A stretch of 64,000 bases of DNA. Origin: Escallonia rubra (Eukaryota > Streptophyta > Magnoliopsida > Escalloniales > Escalloniaceae). Shown here piece after piece: positions 11,525 to 25,575 of this stretch. The notes under the pieces are model-generated. The model searched no databases. It was not told the origin of the DNA and saw nothing but the letters and a program-made list of their open reading frames with translations. The translations under genes and the position numbers were made by a program. The stretch covers positions 310,001 to 374,000 of the forward strand of contig JAVXUO010002887.1 of assembly GCA_033065855.1 (NCBI GenBank), written 5' to 3'. Position 1 is the first letter of the stretch. Every line of letters starts with the position of its first letter.

Positions 11525-13531
11525 GTTGCTAAAGATGGCTATAGCTAGAACTCTATATGCAGCGACAAAAAACTATTGAAAGGTTTATTGAGTATATAAT
11601 GAAAAGAAACACATATCTAGCTAGCTCTCTTATTTTGAAGCTTCAAGAGCATTTCACCGTCATACATTAAATTTCTAAGACGCTACAAAGTCATAAAACA
11701 AAGCTCATTGATTGTTGTCTTACATCAATCTACTTAGGATCTCTCCTATACAAACTAAAATTGATCCAATTAACACCCCAAAATGTAAGATCTGTTCCTA
11801 AAAATGTGGTATATCAGTTTGCTTAAAAAGAATCCTTTTGTATATAGTCAAAAAATGACCTTTAACGATTTTAAATTCTCCGACCTGTCATCAAATATAT
11901 TGTATGTCTACTACTTAACCAAACTCATAACACTTCCACTAATATCGAACATAGAACCTAAAAAGAGACTCCACAATTCTTTTTGTTCCTCTAGTTTAAG
12001 CTGCTCTTCAACCTTCTTCCCCTTAGTTTCCTCTACATCCACCGCTGAACAGTCCATGCAATACCTAATTAAACTATCTAGCCTGGATGCATGAGCTAAA
12101 CCAAGTTAAACTACCTAACCTGGATGCATGGATAAGAGGACAATAAGACCTGAGATCAATTGGGGCAATTACTACTTAAAACATAATATATCAATTGGGG
12201 CAATTACTGGACCAATTTAGCATAATTAATGGAATGATACTGGTAGGTGAACTTTTCTTAAAAGAATTAAGAACAAAAAAAAAAAAAAGGCAAATGTATT
12301 TTATTTTTTGTTGTAAATTTTACTAAAGAAACCACGCGGACATGAGGAAAGTTAGAGTGGTACCCACATGTGACCAAAAGCAGCCTTGTGTATGCTACCC
12401 ATGTACGCTTAAAGATGCCTTAAACTTGGTGTATTACGAAAGGAAGGCGATGAAAGGAAGGGTACCAAGACGATTAAAATGGCCAACATAATAGCTTAAA
12501 AGACAATGAAACTCATACGCACAACCAAAGTAATAGAGAAGCTTAAAAGCAATGCATCTTATCAGAAGAGTTTCAGCCAAAGAAACATAATATTAAGTCA
12601 CTGCCTAACGGAAACGTTTGCCACATCCGTATCTATAATGACACAAATTTATGAAGCCACAAAGCTGCTAGTGGCTTACCAAATACTCATAGCCGGACAA
12701 GCCTGCTTTCTTTTTTTTTTTTTTTTTCTTGCCTTCTAAAGATTTCATATAAGTGGCAAAAAAAAAAAATCATAATAGTACAGATAGGACTCAGCAGGGT
12801 TGTTACACCAATCCCAAGTGCGTCTTAGTACATTGACGATCCTCTGATTTTTTATCCCCTTCAAACCCCCTTACTCTCAAGTGAATGCCATAATGACCTC
12901 CATGGTGTCTCACTGACAAACTCCAGTGAATATACTGTTACACACTACTCCTTAACACACACATGTTCATCTCCATTTTGCTGAAGCACTTGGATTAAAT
13001 ATCGAAAACTGGTCAGATCAAATGAGTGGTAAATGCCTAGAGAATAGATTGGCAATTATTCGAATAACTGAAGCCCTGTTTCTTATAGTGTTCATGAACA
13101 ACTAACAACGTATCTAAGTCAACCCAAGTTCATAGTTCATTAAAATGTACTTTCATACACCAGTAGTTTTTTCTAATGGTAGATGACCGAAAAGGTTGTC
13201 TTAAATGAAACTCCTTCCCATCTTGTAAATCCCATCTCAACCGCTTCCATTCGATACGTAATTGGCTTGTAGCAAAAATCATACTAATATTAACCACATG
13301 TTCATATGCAAACACAGAAAGGCTGTATGAATTACGGCTGGGATGATGCATGACTTTAAGTAACAGTGTGGCAATAGAAGAAAAAGAAACATTATCAAAC
13401 ATAATAATCCACTGATAGATACATAGATAGACAGAGCTGAGAACACCAAATTTCATCTACATGGAGGTGAGTACTTGAGGAAAAAGCTGTCGCACTATGC
13501 TGGATAGTGTAGTGAAGGTTTAAGATCTTAC

Positions 13532-13708
13532 CGATATTTTGCCGTCTATGATCTTGAACATCTGGCCTCTATCCACTTCCATGCCTATCCAAAGTGTTCG
13601 AGAAAGATCTGCAAATTTTGTCAGCCACGTTATCCTTTGGCTGCAAAAGTATTCGTCCTAGTTTCCGAGCCCCGTATGTGAAAGCACTACGTATCCGATA
13701 GAGGTTTC
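13532..13708 (-). pseudogene. Captured exon of a plant nucleotidyltransferase (PAP/OAS1 family)
   Basis: On the minus strand an exon-sized block is bounded by an acceptor (GCATAG, before 13708) and a donor (GTAAGA, after 13532). Its translation contains RSAFTYGARKLGRIL, then FSNTLDRHGSG, a stop, and RPDVQD. As I recall, this GAR-LGRIL...RHGSGxRPD pattern is typical of plant nucleotidyltransferase proteins of the PAP/OAS1 substrate-binding superfamily. The TAG replaces what is probably CAG (Gln). No neighbouring exons were identified with confidence, so it is a transduplicated fragment in Helitron C, not a gene. Confidence 0.55.
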
Positions 13709-14342
13709 CTATGCAGACCAGGCACGTAAAATTAGCTTCAAGTTTTAAAAGACAGAAAAACTGCAAAATTGAAAGATAAAGGCTTCATGCCAAACCTGTT
13801 TGGTGTTCCAAAGCGCCAAAAGAAGAGATGAGCAAAAACAAAAGAGAAATTTGGATTGTGCCATACAAAAGCGTACAGAAGCTATATTTTGTTCAGAAAA
13901 TTTTTATATAATATAACATAACAACAGTTTTCTACATAATTTTACCGATATTTTGCCAATCTGTGCATGGTGCTTGATGCTGCTACTCTAGCACATAATA
14001 TAAAGCTAGACATGATCCGTAATGGAAAGGAAGCAGGAGAAAGAGAGGATAGGCCATGGTTGGTTTTGTAGTTGATAAAGATTGATTTATGTGGTTTTTG
14101 TCATTGAGTAGGACACTAAATTAAAGTTACACATAAAATTGTCCTACTTCTATTATTAACTTGATCTCTTACTTGTTAGAAGAGGAGTCCAACTGAACTG
14201 GGAGTCTCTCAGATTGAAAGTTGCAGCTGATTTGGCACATGGAGAAGACTCCAAAAAGCTGATGTGGCGTAAATATAGAACTTTTAAAATCCTACTTGTC
14301 GCAATTATAAGCGAAGGCTTCAGCTTTTTATATATATATAGA

Positions 14343-14361
14343 TATGATATGATATGATATA
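14343..14361 (-). repeat. TCATA pentamer repeats at the Helitron C flank
   Basis: Read on the minus strand, the bases just outside the Helitron C 5' end are three copies of TCATA preceded by TATA. A similar run lies outside the Helitron B 5' end at 7695. They match the 5' tip of this Helitron family, and I interpret them as displaced tips of resident elements, although simple-repeat slippage is an alternative. Confidence 0.6.
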
Positions 14362-14624
14362 GATAAGAGAAGATGTTGTAACAAGACATTAGATGAAGAA
14401 ATCCTGAGAGAAATGTTTGCTGTACTGATATATTTAAAACTTCAATCGAAATTCGTATGTGAAGATTCTAACTTTTTCTAGTGGTTCCTTTGGTTTCCTA
14501 TTGAGTTCAATATTCCTTATGGAGGTTGTTTCTTTTCGGTTACGAGACAATGGTAGATCAGATGGTTTACCACAACTAGAACTGTCCATATATAAAGCTT
14601 TTGTGTAAACACTGTGCAATGCAG

Positions 14625-16919
<2,295 letters not shown>

Positions 16920-17521
16920 AAGGACAGGCAAGGGCATCAAATCAAAGCAATGGCTGTTGCTTTACTTTCGATCAGCTCAGACTTTGATCTGTTTTCGTTC
17001 TGTATGGTATTCCTGCACCTTCGATCGCAGTAAAAGAGACACTTTGGTGTGTCTGCTCACGGATGTGGCAAATTAATGCATGTAACACGTCTGGTCCTTC
17101 TGTTCATGTTTCTTATATTTGCACAGTGCACCTTTTACCATTGGGGCAAAGGGTACCAATGGCTTCCCTGCAGATTACTCTCTAGAATAATGCCGTGCCA
17201 GAAAGAGTCTCACTGAGGCGTCTAGCAATACTCTGCGCCTTTCATAGTAGGTCAACTACTATTTTTGCTACTATATTTGACATGTTCGACTTATATTTGT
17301 CACTTCAATCAACAATTGGAAATTGTGGAAATTATTAGGCATTATTAAACATCTCAAAAGGAAATGACAATGATGTCCCTTCTATCATAAGCTAGAAAAC
17401 TGTTTTCCCAGACATGGATCATCTGCATTGCGCAGATGCACTTTCTTAGCCACGATGAGATGCCTTTTAAGCAAACTTCACCCTTATTTCCCCCATCTCC
17501 TGATGCTTCTGGTCCATAAAA
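16920..17521. other. Intergenic region between convergent GSTU genes
   Basis: It contains the 3' UTR of gene 1 (to about 17,100), then AT-rich sequence and the 3' UTR of the minus-strand gene 2. No other gene or element was recognised. Confidence 0.6.
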
Positions 17522-18965
<1,444 letters not shown>

Positions 18966-19062
18966 TTATATACGTCCGGCAGATGTCACTTCCAAAGTGA
19001 GAAGTTGAGCATCTATTGGGGTGGTTTCACTCTATCGAAACTAAGAGACGTGTTAATAGAGA

Positions 19063-20236
19063 GGGTTAATTACTCACGGCACCCCTAAAGTTTACCCTAA
19101 ATTACACACAGATTCTCTTATTTTTTGAAAATTACACTCCGCTCCAAAAATCTAGATTTCTTTGACAGTGTTAACGGCTGGTCATAAAAAGACGTTTTTG
19201 CCCTCTCTTTTTTTACTCATATTCTTGAGAATTTTCCCTATATTCTTTTTTTTTCCTCCTTTATATTCCAAGAAAACCACGGATGCCCAACCATCTCCCA
19301 GTTCAACCTCACCTCCGCCGGACCCGTCTGCTCCGCCGAAGCGGGGCCGTGGACGGCCGCCCAAGGCCAAGGATCCATCGTCTCCTGAAGCGGCTACCCC
19401 CGCCGCTCCCGCCGGGCCCACACGCCGTCACCGGCAGCCAAATCCAGCCGCACCTTTCACCGAGCAGCATCGCGCCGCACATCCACGACCACCGTGTCGT
19501 GACCAAAGCACCGCCCATCACCACCTCCAAGCCGCATGCAATCACTGCTGCCGGCATTGTATCCAGTCTTCGATGGCCGATTCCGGCCGGTGCCACCAAC
19601 AAGCAAACAACAGGAAAAACCCTTGACGGCCTCGGCAGAAATTTCGGCTACGGATGCCCAACCAATGAAATTCCGACGATGTCGAGGCAACCACCATCCA
19701 CACTGTCAAGTTCTATCACCAACTGCCACACCTTCTTCTCTGTAGCAGGGATGGAGCGAACGCCGTAGACCATCTTTGCCTTCACCCCTCCCTCTTCTCT
19801 GTTGTCGAGGAGATCGTTTCCTTTTCCTTTACCGATCTCAATTCCCCCGATCGTAACCGCAACCAACCCCACACGCCGTCCACCAATATCGGCCGGAAAA
19901 TAGCCACCCAAACGCCGCAACCAACACCGCACAAACGCTGCAACCAACACCGCATACCCAAATGGGTCTGCAAAGGGGAAAGATAATGAAGAAGAAGAAG
20001 AAGAATCTTAAAGGGCAAGGGGTATTTATTCAAGAAAAGGAGGGCAGTTTGGGGATGAAAAATCCAAAAAGTAAGGTGTCAGAGAATCTTTAGACAGAGT
20101 TAGGGTCCCCGTCAATTTTGTGGGGCTCCGTAAAATGAGGGTACAAACCTGGGGGAGCAGAGTGTAATTTTTAAAAGATAAGAGGGTCCGTGTGTAGTTT
20201 AGGGTAAACCTCAGGGGTGCCGTGAGTAATTAACCC
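19063..20236. mobile_element. Mutator-like element carrying a gene fragment (Pack-MULE-like)
   Basis: Terminal inverted repeats of about 85-100 bp begin GGGTTAATTACTCACGGCAC at 19063 and are mirrored at the right end (20236). Flanks are TAATAGAGA (19054-19062) and TAATGGAGA (20237-20245), a 9-bp target duplication with one mismatch. The interior (about 19,270-19,980) is strikingly GC-rich compared with the surroundings and includes an AT-hook-coding segment. There is no transposase. MULEs that carry host gene pieces are known as Pack-MULEs. The imperfect duplication and unequal TIRs suggest an older insertion. Confidence 0.85.
19270..19460 (+). pseudogene. Captured AT-hook protein fragment in the MULE
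   Basis: On the plus strand this block reads STSPPPDPSAPPK, then the AT-hook core RGRGRPPK (19342-19365), then AKDP and an Ala/Pro-rich tail. The motif is the minor-groove DNA-binding hook of HMGA-like and other nuclear proteins. The open frame (19162-19626, 154 codons) starts within the terminal repeat region and is probably chimeric. No intact host gene is recognisable. Proline-rich, GC-rich sequence can mimic such motifs, but the full RGRGRPPK core is specific. Confidence 0.5.
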
Positions 20237-20687
20237 TAATGGAGAATATAGTCACTCGGCGGTGTCACTTATGCGTTCTACGATTCCCTCCGTCCAAGAG
20301 CAATATGTCCATAGCCAACTAAGGAATGATTTTTTGTGGTAAAAAAGTGACTGCGGAGAGAACAACTTGCCATCCTCTCCTAGGCCCCTCGTTAAGAAGT
20401 ATTGTTATCTCATTCTGGTTGCGTACTTTTGGACCGCTCTTGGGTCCCGCTCTCATGACACGTCAACTTTTCAATGGTCAAAGTTTAACGGTACCGAGTC
20501 ATTCAACCCGAAGCGCACCCTTGAAAAACAACCTTGTCGCACCCTCAGCATTCCCCAAGGGACAACCTTGTCGCTCCCTCAGCATTCCCCAAGGGTCGAC
20601 CTCGGCCATCCCTTAGGGGTTGGCCCCGGCCTTCCCCTTGGGATCGAACTCGGCCTTCCCCCGATGATCTCCACGACTACGCCACCC

Positions 20688-21070
20688 TTGCGTCATGTGA
20701 CCCTAGCACGACGCCCTCTTTCGCGACTGCCGACCGCGCCTGTTTACTGCCCTTGCGTCACGTGCCCTGGCACGACGCCTGTCCCTGCAACACCAGTCGT
20801 CGCACCCAACTGTCGTCTTCATGTCACGTGCCCTCAGCACGACACCCATCCCCGCAACACCAGTCGCTGCGCCCAAGCCATCTCTATGTCACGTTCCCTC
20901 GGCATGAAGCCCGACTCTGCGACATCCATCGTCGCGCCCGTGCACCGTCCCTGCGTCATGTGCCCCCAGTCCCCAATGCCCGACTCCGCGACACCCATTG
21001 TTGCGTCTGTGTGTTGTTTTTGTGTCATGTGGCCCCGACACCACACACATCCGCCGCGCCCATGTGCTGC
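20688..21070. repeat. Minisatellite, about 63-bp unit, six copies
   Basis: Degenerate units of roughly 63 bp recur about six times, each containing CGTCATGTG-CCC..CACGAC and GCGACACC..CGTCGCGCCC. Open frames through it on both strands are by-products of the repeat. Confidence 0.7.
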
Positions 21071-21199
21071 GCTACTTATACAGTCGCACCCCATGGCATT
21101 CTGTCACACTACCATGCCCTTGTATTGGTCTATCCTTTCACCACATAATGCGCACATTGCCTTGATTGTAGAACATGCTTCAACCTACTCATCGAACTA

Positions 21200-21850
21200 T
21201 GCAGTATCCCGTGGGGATAGGCGACTCCTCCGGGACACTATCTCCACAGGGAGCTCCAAGTGCTCAGACATGAAGACTTTATTTTTGCCGGGGTAGACGA
21301 CTCCTTCGGGACGTTATCTCCGCCTGTCGAATAGGTGAATCCTCCAGGACACTACCTTGTCGCGCTCTGAGTCCTCCGGCACAAGGACACACCCGCATGG
21401 GATAGGCGACTCCTCTGGGACACTATTTTCACCAGGGAAGTGCCTGGCGTGAAGACTGCCCTTCCGCCAGGTACACGACTCATCTATGACGCTATCTCGA
21501 CCCGTCAGGTAGGTAACTCCTTTGGAACACTACTTCAACGTGCTCCGAGTGCTCCGGCATAAGGACGCACCCACGGGATAGGCTCACTCTCTAAGACACT
21601 ATCTCCGTGAGGGAGCTCCAACTCCCCTTCCGCAGGTAGGCGACTCATTCGCGACACTTCATCGGCCAGTCGGGTAGGCAACTCCTCTGGGACACTATCT
21701 CGGCATGTCGGGCAAGTGAATCTTTCCAATCAACCCGTCAAGTAGGCGACTCCTCCATGACACTACCTTAGCATGCTCCGAGTGTTTTGGCATGAGGAAT
21801 CACCCAATGGATAAGCTCGCTATCTAAGACACTATCTCTGCCAGGGTGTC
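21200..21850. repeat. Irregular repeat block (GGATAGGCGACTCCTC motif)
   Basis: The motif GGATAGGCGACTCCTC-GGGACACTATCTCC recurs in variants at about 21,215, 21,280, 21,325, 21,400, 21,470, 21,570, 21,630, 21,680 and 21,735, with spacers such as GTGCTCCG-AGTGCTC-GGCA. It is non-coding, probably an internal repeat of the surrounding LTR-like relic. Confidence 0.65.
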
Positions 21851-22739
21851 TGCGTGACTAGTCTACGTGCTCTGGCACTAGGGGCTTTTCATCGGCACCC
21901 CTAGGGACTATCACCCATGGGTCGCTCCAAGACGGGAGCAGGTCTTCGAAGGGCATCGCGCTTAGTCTGCCTGGCACTTGAGCGTCAGGCCTTCTCCACC
22001 GCTGCCAGGTCCTCGACGATGCTATGAGGAGCAGGCTAGGTAAATATACAATCCTACAGTCCCTGGAGCACCGACATCCGTGGGCTCCTCGGTGAGGTGT
22101 CACTCTCAAGGAGCGCCACGTGTCGATTGATGACATCATCTTCTCAACCGCTATAAATAGGGGGCTTGAGAATTCATTTGTATGACACATTTTCAGAACT
22201 CATTTTTACTTTCTCACTCTAGAAGTCCAGAGCTACAGTATTTTAGATAGAGAAACATACAGGACCCCGATGCTAGACCTTAACTCTGGACCTAAGTATT
22301 GGACTGCGCTCTCGTGTTTTCACCTTACCCCATCGCCCTCGCAACATTGCCACTCTTCAGGCTCTATCTGTGAAATCCTTGGTCTTTGCCCTTACTCCAT
22401 CCTTGCTCTCTCTACATCAGCATACTTGACATTTGACTTAAGCTACATTCCTTGTGGTACCTACATGTCAACTGCGAACCCACTTTCTTGGCATCAAGAA
22501 AATTGTTCAAGATTTCTTCGTTAAGTTTAGCTTTGATAAGCAAATTTCGTACCACATGCCAAGCTAAGTGGATAGAAATCGGTATAAACATCACGAGTGA
22601 AGATTAAACTGTGAAACATACCCAACATAACTAAACAGAAACTAAAGAAGAAAAAGAGGACATCAAATGACTTCTAAACTTAGCCATTTTCGGTACTCCC
22701 AACAAGTAGACATGATAGAAAAGGTGAAGGAAAAGATAA

Positions 22740-23400
22740 TTATATTAGATAGCATTATAAAACTAAGTACAATGAGGCCTTTATATAGGTAAGAGAAAAC
22801 TATCCCACGAGAAACAGGAAAGAAAATCTTATATAAGTTATGAGAACTATAGAATGTTCTAGACAGTTCAATAGCGTTAAGGTAATTTCTATATTAATAT
22901 ATATCATCTAACATCCCCCCTCAAACTCAAGTTGGTAGAGAACGAACAAGCTTGAGTTTGGAGGCTAAGTCTGAGATCCAAGTTGAGATGAATTCCATGT
23001 GTAGAGTCCAGCGATGCAAGAATAGAGCAAGAGTCCCAGGGCGAAGTCCAACAACCATCAAGGTCTTGGGGCGAGGTCTGGCGACTAAGAATAAATCAGG
23101 AGTCCCGGGGCGAAGTTTGACGACTAAGAATAAATCAGGAGTCCCGGGGCGAAGTTTGACGACCATAAAGTCTCGGGGTGAGGTTTGGCGACTAAAAACA
23201 AGGCATGAGTCTCAGAACGAGGTCCGCAGACTTAAAACAGAGCGGGAGTCCCAGGGTGAGGTCCGACGACCATAAAGGTCTCGGGGTAAGGTCCGGCGAT
23301 TAAGAACAAGGTAGGAGTCCCAGAGCAAGGTCGGACGACCATAAAGGTCTCGGGGTGAGGTCCAGCAGACACAAGTCGTAGCTACTTCATCAGCAGACAC
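22740..23400. mobile_element. LTR-like fossil with 35-40-bp minisatellite
   Basis: Following CATCCCCCCTCAAACTCAAG near 22,912, a motif often seen at Copia-type repeat ends, a minisatellite runs from about 23,010 to 23,370. Its units (GTCCCGGGGCGAAGTTTGACGA and GTCTCGGGGTGAGGTCCGGCGA variants) alternate in about ten copies. No protein domains are visible. It looks like a degraded relic. 23,400-23,719 shows nothing recognisable. Confidence 0.35.
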
Positions 23401-24090
23401 TTTATTCCAAGCAGCAAAAATTCTCTCATCCATAAGCCACTCTTCCTTTTAAGTGTGCGTCTTTTTAAGTAGCAACATGTAGCTTGAACCTCAAAGTCAA
23501 CCTCCTCATTAGACAAAAGTTCTTAAAACCAAATTTGACAAAAGTAGCATGCGACTTTGTCTGTCCTACAATCAATTTGCAAAGACCCCTGTTGTCAAAA
23601 AAGTAAAGTAACAACATTGCCAAAGCAATATTTGCTTTTGCGGTCTGTTGTTTTGACATAAACAATGCTGCTAGACTTGCGAAAATATCAGAAAAGGGAC
23701 AAAAAACAGTGTGAGAGGGGGAAAATTAGGTTTTGAGGGGTTTTAGAATAAAAACTTAACGAAGGGTGGGTTTTTTTTGAAAAGTTGTGAAAAAGTGGGA
23801 TGACTTTTCAAAATTTCTGAACAAGGCGTAAACTTAGAAAAAAAAATGGGTTTTTTGAAATCCTTTACTTTGGTCTTCCCGAATTACCCCTGACCCAAAA
23901 TTATTGACCCATGTTCAGATGCAAGTCATTTTCTGCAAGAATGCAAATATAGTTATGCGAAGATGCTTGTCAGTTTGTGCATATTTCCAAGTCATTTCTT
24001 CTATTCCAAACGATGCAATACTAAATTTGCCAAATATTGGCATCTAATCATTTCTGAATAACTCAACTTGTTTTTTTTTTTGTTTTCCAG

Positions 24091-24598
24091 ACTGACCCAT
24101 GATTTGTTTTGAACACAAACCTACTAGAGGACTTCTTGAGAATAAGGTCTAAACCAAAATGTTGCTTTTGTTTGACAGGACTATCATTGGTTTGGTACTC
24201 ACAGTACGTTACCTCTTTCGTAGCAAATGAATTTAGATACTATTATTATTTACTAACTGCAGAAGCAATTCTAAATGTTTGTCAAATATATTGTCCAGTT
24301 ATTGATCTAACAATTGTTCATTCAAATATAACTTGTATCTCTGTGACTTCCCAACGGAGTGCATATATACGGATACAGAAACGATAACAGAGCCAAGAAA
24401 GAAAGCCAGGGACAGATCCGAATAGAAATACAGAAACAACTACTGTCAGCAGTATTGCCACTGAAATAGAATACACCTTCACAATATTGTCATCATGAGC
24501 CGATCTTTTTGTTAAACCTGTTACAAAATGATATCAATGGGAGAGTCACCCCACGTTATGTGACTCAAGTATCTGTTTAAGTAATCTAAATCATTATG

Positions 24599-24675
<77 letters not shown>

Positions 24676-25140
24676 GTATCTCATATGTCACTTCTTTCCT
24701 AATACAGCTTGATGGGTTCATTATGCCTCTGTTACAAGGAAATATCCTTTTCCTATGTGAGTGGTTACGTGTGTGCAGGCGCATGTGCCTCCATATGTGT
24801 TCATTAATTGATGATTAGAGATAATTTTAATAAAGTTTCCTGTCCAAAAAATACGTTGCTTCCCTTAACCAAGAGTTAAGCTTTCAGACTTGACAGCTGA
24901 AGCTGAAAAGTGTACTTGCTTTCAAGGAGATGTACAAGACATTTAGGTACGTAAGCAAGGATTGTTCATCACCCTTTGTTACTTTTGGCTTGGCAATATG
25001 AAATCATTTATATGAGTACATGGTTTGTTTTAGGTACAAGAATCTGGAGAAGAGATGCAAACCTGGAAGGAAATACTGTTAATTTTATTGCAACCGAACA
25101 ACTGCTGGAGTTTGGAGGTTTTCGGTCCTCATTTTTGTAG
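24091..25140 (+). pseudogene. SAC-domain phosphoinositide phosphatase gene fragment
   Basis: Three exon-like blocks lie in order on the plus strand. 24091-24146 follows CCAG and degrades from TDP-stop-FVLN. 24708-about 24,745 follows ATACAG and encodes LDGFIMPLLQGN. 25034-25140 follows TTTTAG and encodes TRIWRRDANLEGN and FIATEQLLEFGGF, ending at a GT donor. The inverted arm copy at 25796-25740 (minus) is better preserved: ADPRFVWNINLLEELIENK between CAG and GT. Together these match, in order, the conserved ADPRFVWN..LLEELIE.KLDGFI.PLLQG...GTRMWRRGANLEG..ANFVETEQ pattern of plant SAC6-8-type proteins. The catalytic CX5R part lies further upstream or downstream and is absent. The fragment has stops (SSFL-stop where Gln is usual) and no complete gene. 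Confidence 0.8.
24609..24671. repeat. (AT)31 microsatellite
   Basis: An uninterrupted AT dinucleotide run in an intron-like part of the SAC fragment. The length is likely polymorphic. Confidence 0.95.
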
Positions 25141-25439
25141 GTATTATTCTAGATGGATGGATTTAGATAGTTTCTAACTTTTTCAATAGTTTGTATCCTT
25201 ATGTTTTCATGTGGCGTATTTAGAGTGGATCTGTTACTTCTTTTTTCTTTATCAAAAGATTGTTGTAGTAGTATTTCTGAATTGCTTGGAATGTACAAGT
25301 ATGTGACTTATATATCCCATGTCTCTTTACGTTCGAACCCTTATTAGAACAATTGTTTGGCATAGATGATGTAAAAGAAGAACTATCTTCCTTTAGTATC
25401 TCCCGCATGTAGGAATTGACGAGTTTATTTAAGGCGCAA

Positions 25440-25575
25440 GTGCTTTAACTTAGCCAACTTATGGGATACCGTGAACTGATATTAGACATTTTTCTACAAA
25501 ATATAGTTCTCTAATTTAGCCAACTAACGGGATACCGTGAACTACATTTTTCTACAAAATATAGTTCTTCTTTTA
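25440..25575. repeat. Short tandem duplication, about 65 bp
   Basis: TTAGCCAACT..CGGGATACCGTGAACT and TTTTTCTACAAAATATAGTTCT occur twice in succession, just inside the right arm of the inverted repeat. Confidence 0.8.

Larger units (their letters stand above)
9570..14342 (-). mobile_element. Large non-autonomous Helitron C carrying gene fragments
   Basis: The minus-strand 5' end is A|TCTATATATATATAAAAAGC at 14342. The 3' end is CTAG|T at 9570-9573, with a perfect hairpin CCCGTGCA-aa-TGCACGGG at 9582-9599 lying 8 bases inside the CTAG terminus. Both termini and the A/T flanks are canonical. No Rep/helicase gene is visible in 4.8 kb. The interior includes ACC/CAC-rich simple sequence (10,270-10,640), an (AT)n tract (11,504-11,524) and a captured nucleotidyltransferase exon (13,532-13,708). 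It lies in the 5'-end flank of Helitron D and immediately upstream of a GSTU pseudogene. Confidence 0.7.
20440..22340 (+). mobile_element. LTR-retrotransposon-like fossil fragment
   Basis: GC-rich, internally repetitive non-coding sequence ends with a promoter-like stretch (CTATAAATAGGGGG near 22,150) and a leader-like region. This arrangement resembles the long terminal repeat of a plant Gypsy-type element. I see no protein domains and could not define both ends, so it is a broken relic, perhaps a solo repeat. It contains the 63-bp minisatellite (20,688-21,070) and blocks of GGGATAGGCGACTCCTC-type repeats (21,200-21,850). Family assignment is uncertain. Confidence 0.35.

Noticed and set aside
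13532-13640. Alternative exon frame reading ITWLTKFADLSRTLWIGME
   Set aside because: The overlapping frame with GARKLGRIL and RHGSG/RPD motifs matches a known family better.
20283-20320. Stowaway end (CCCTCCGTCC) near 20,287
   Set aside because: No matching inverted end or TA flank was found within a reasonable distance.
20367-21296. 309-codon open frame on the plus strand
   Set aside because: It runs through a 63-bp minisatellite (unit length divisible by three), has repetitive composition and no domain. It is a by-product of the repeat.
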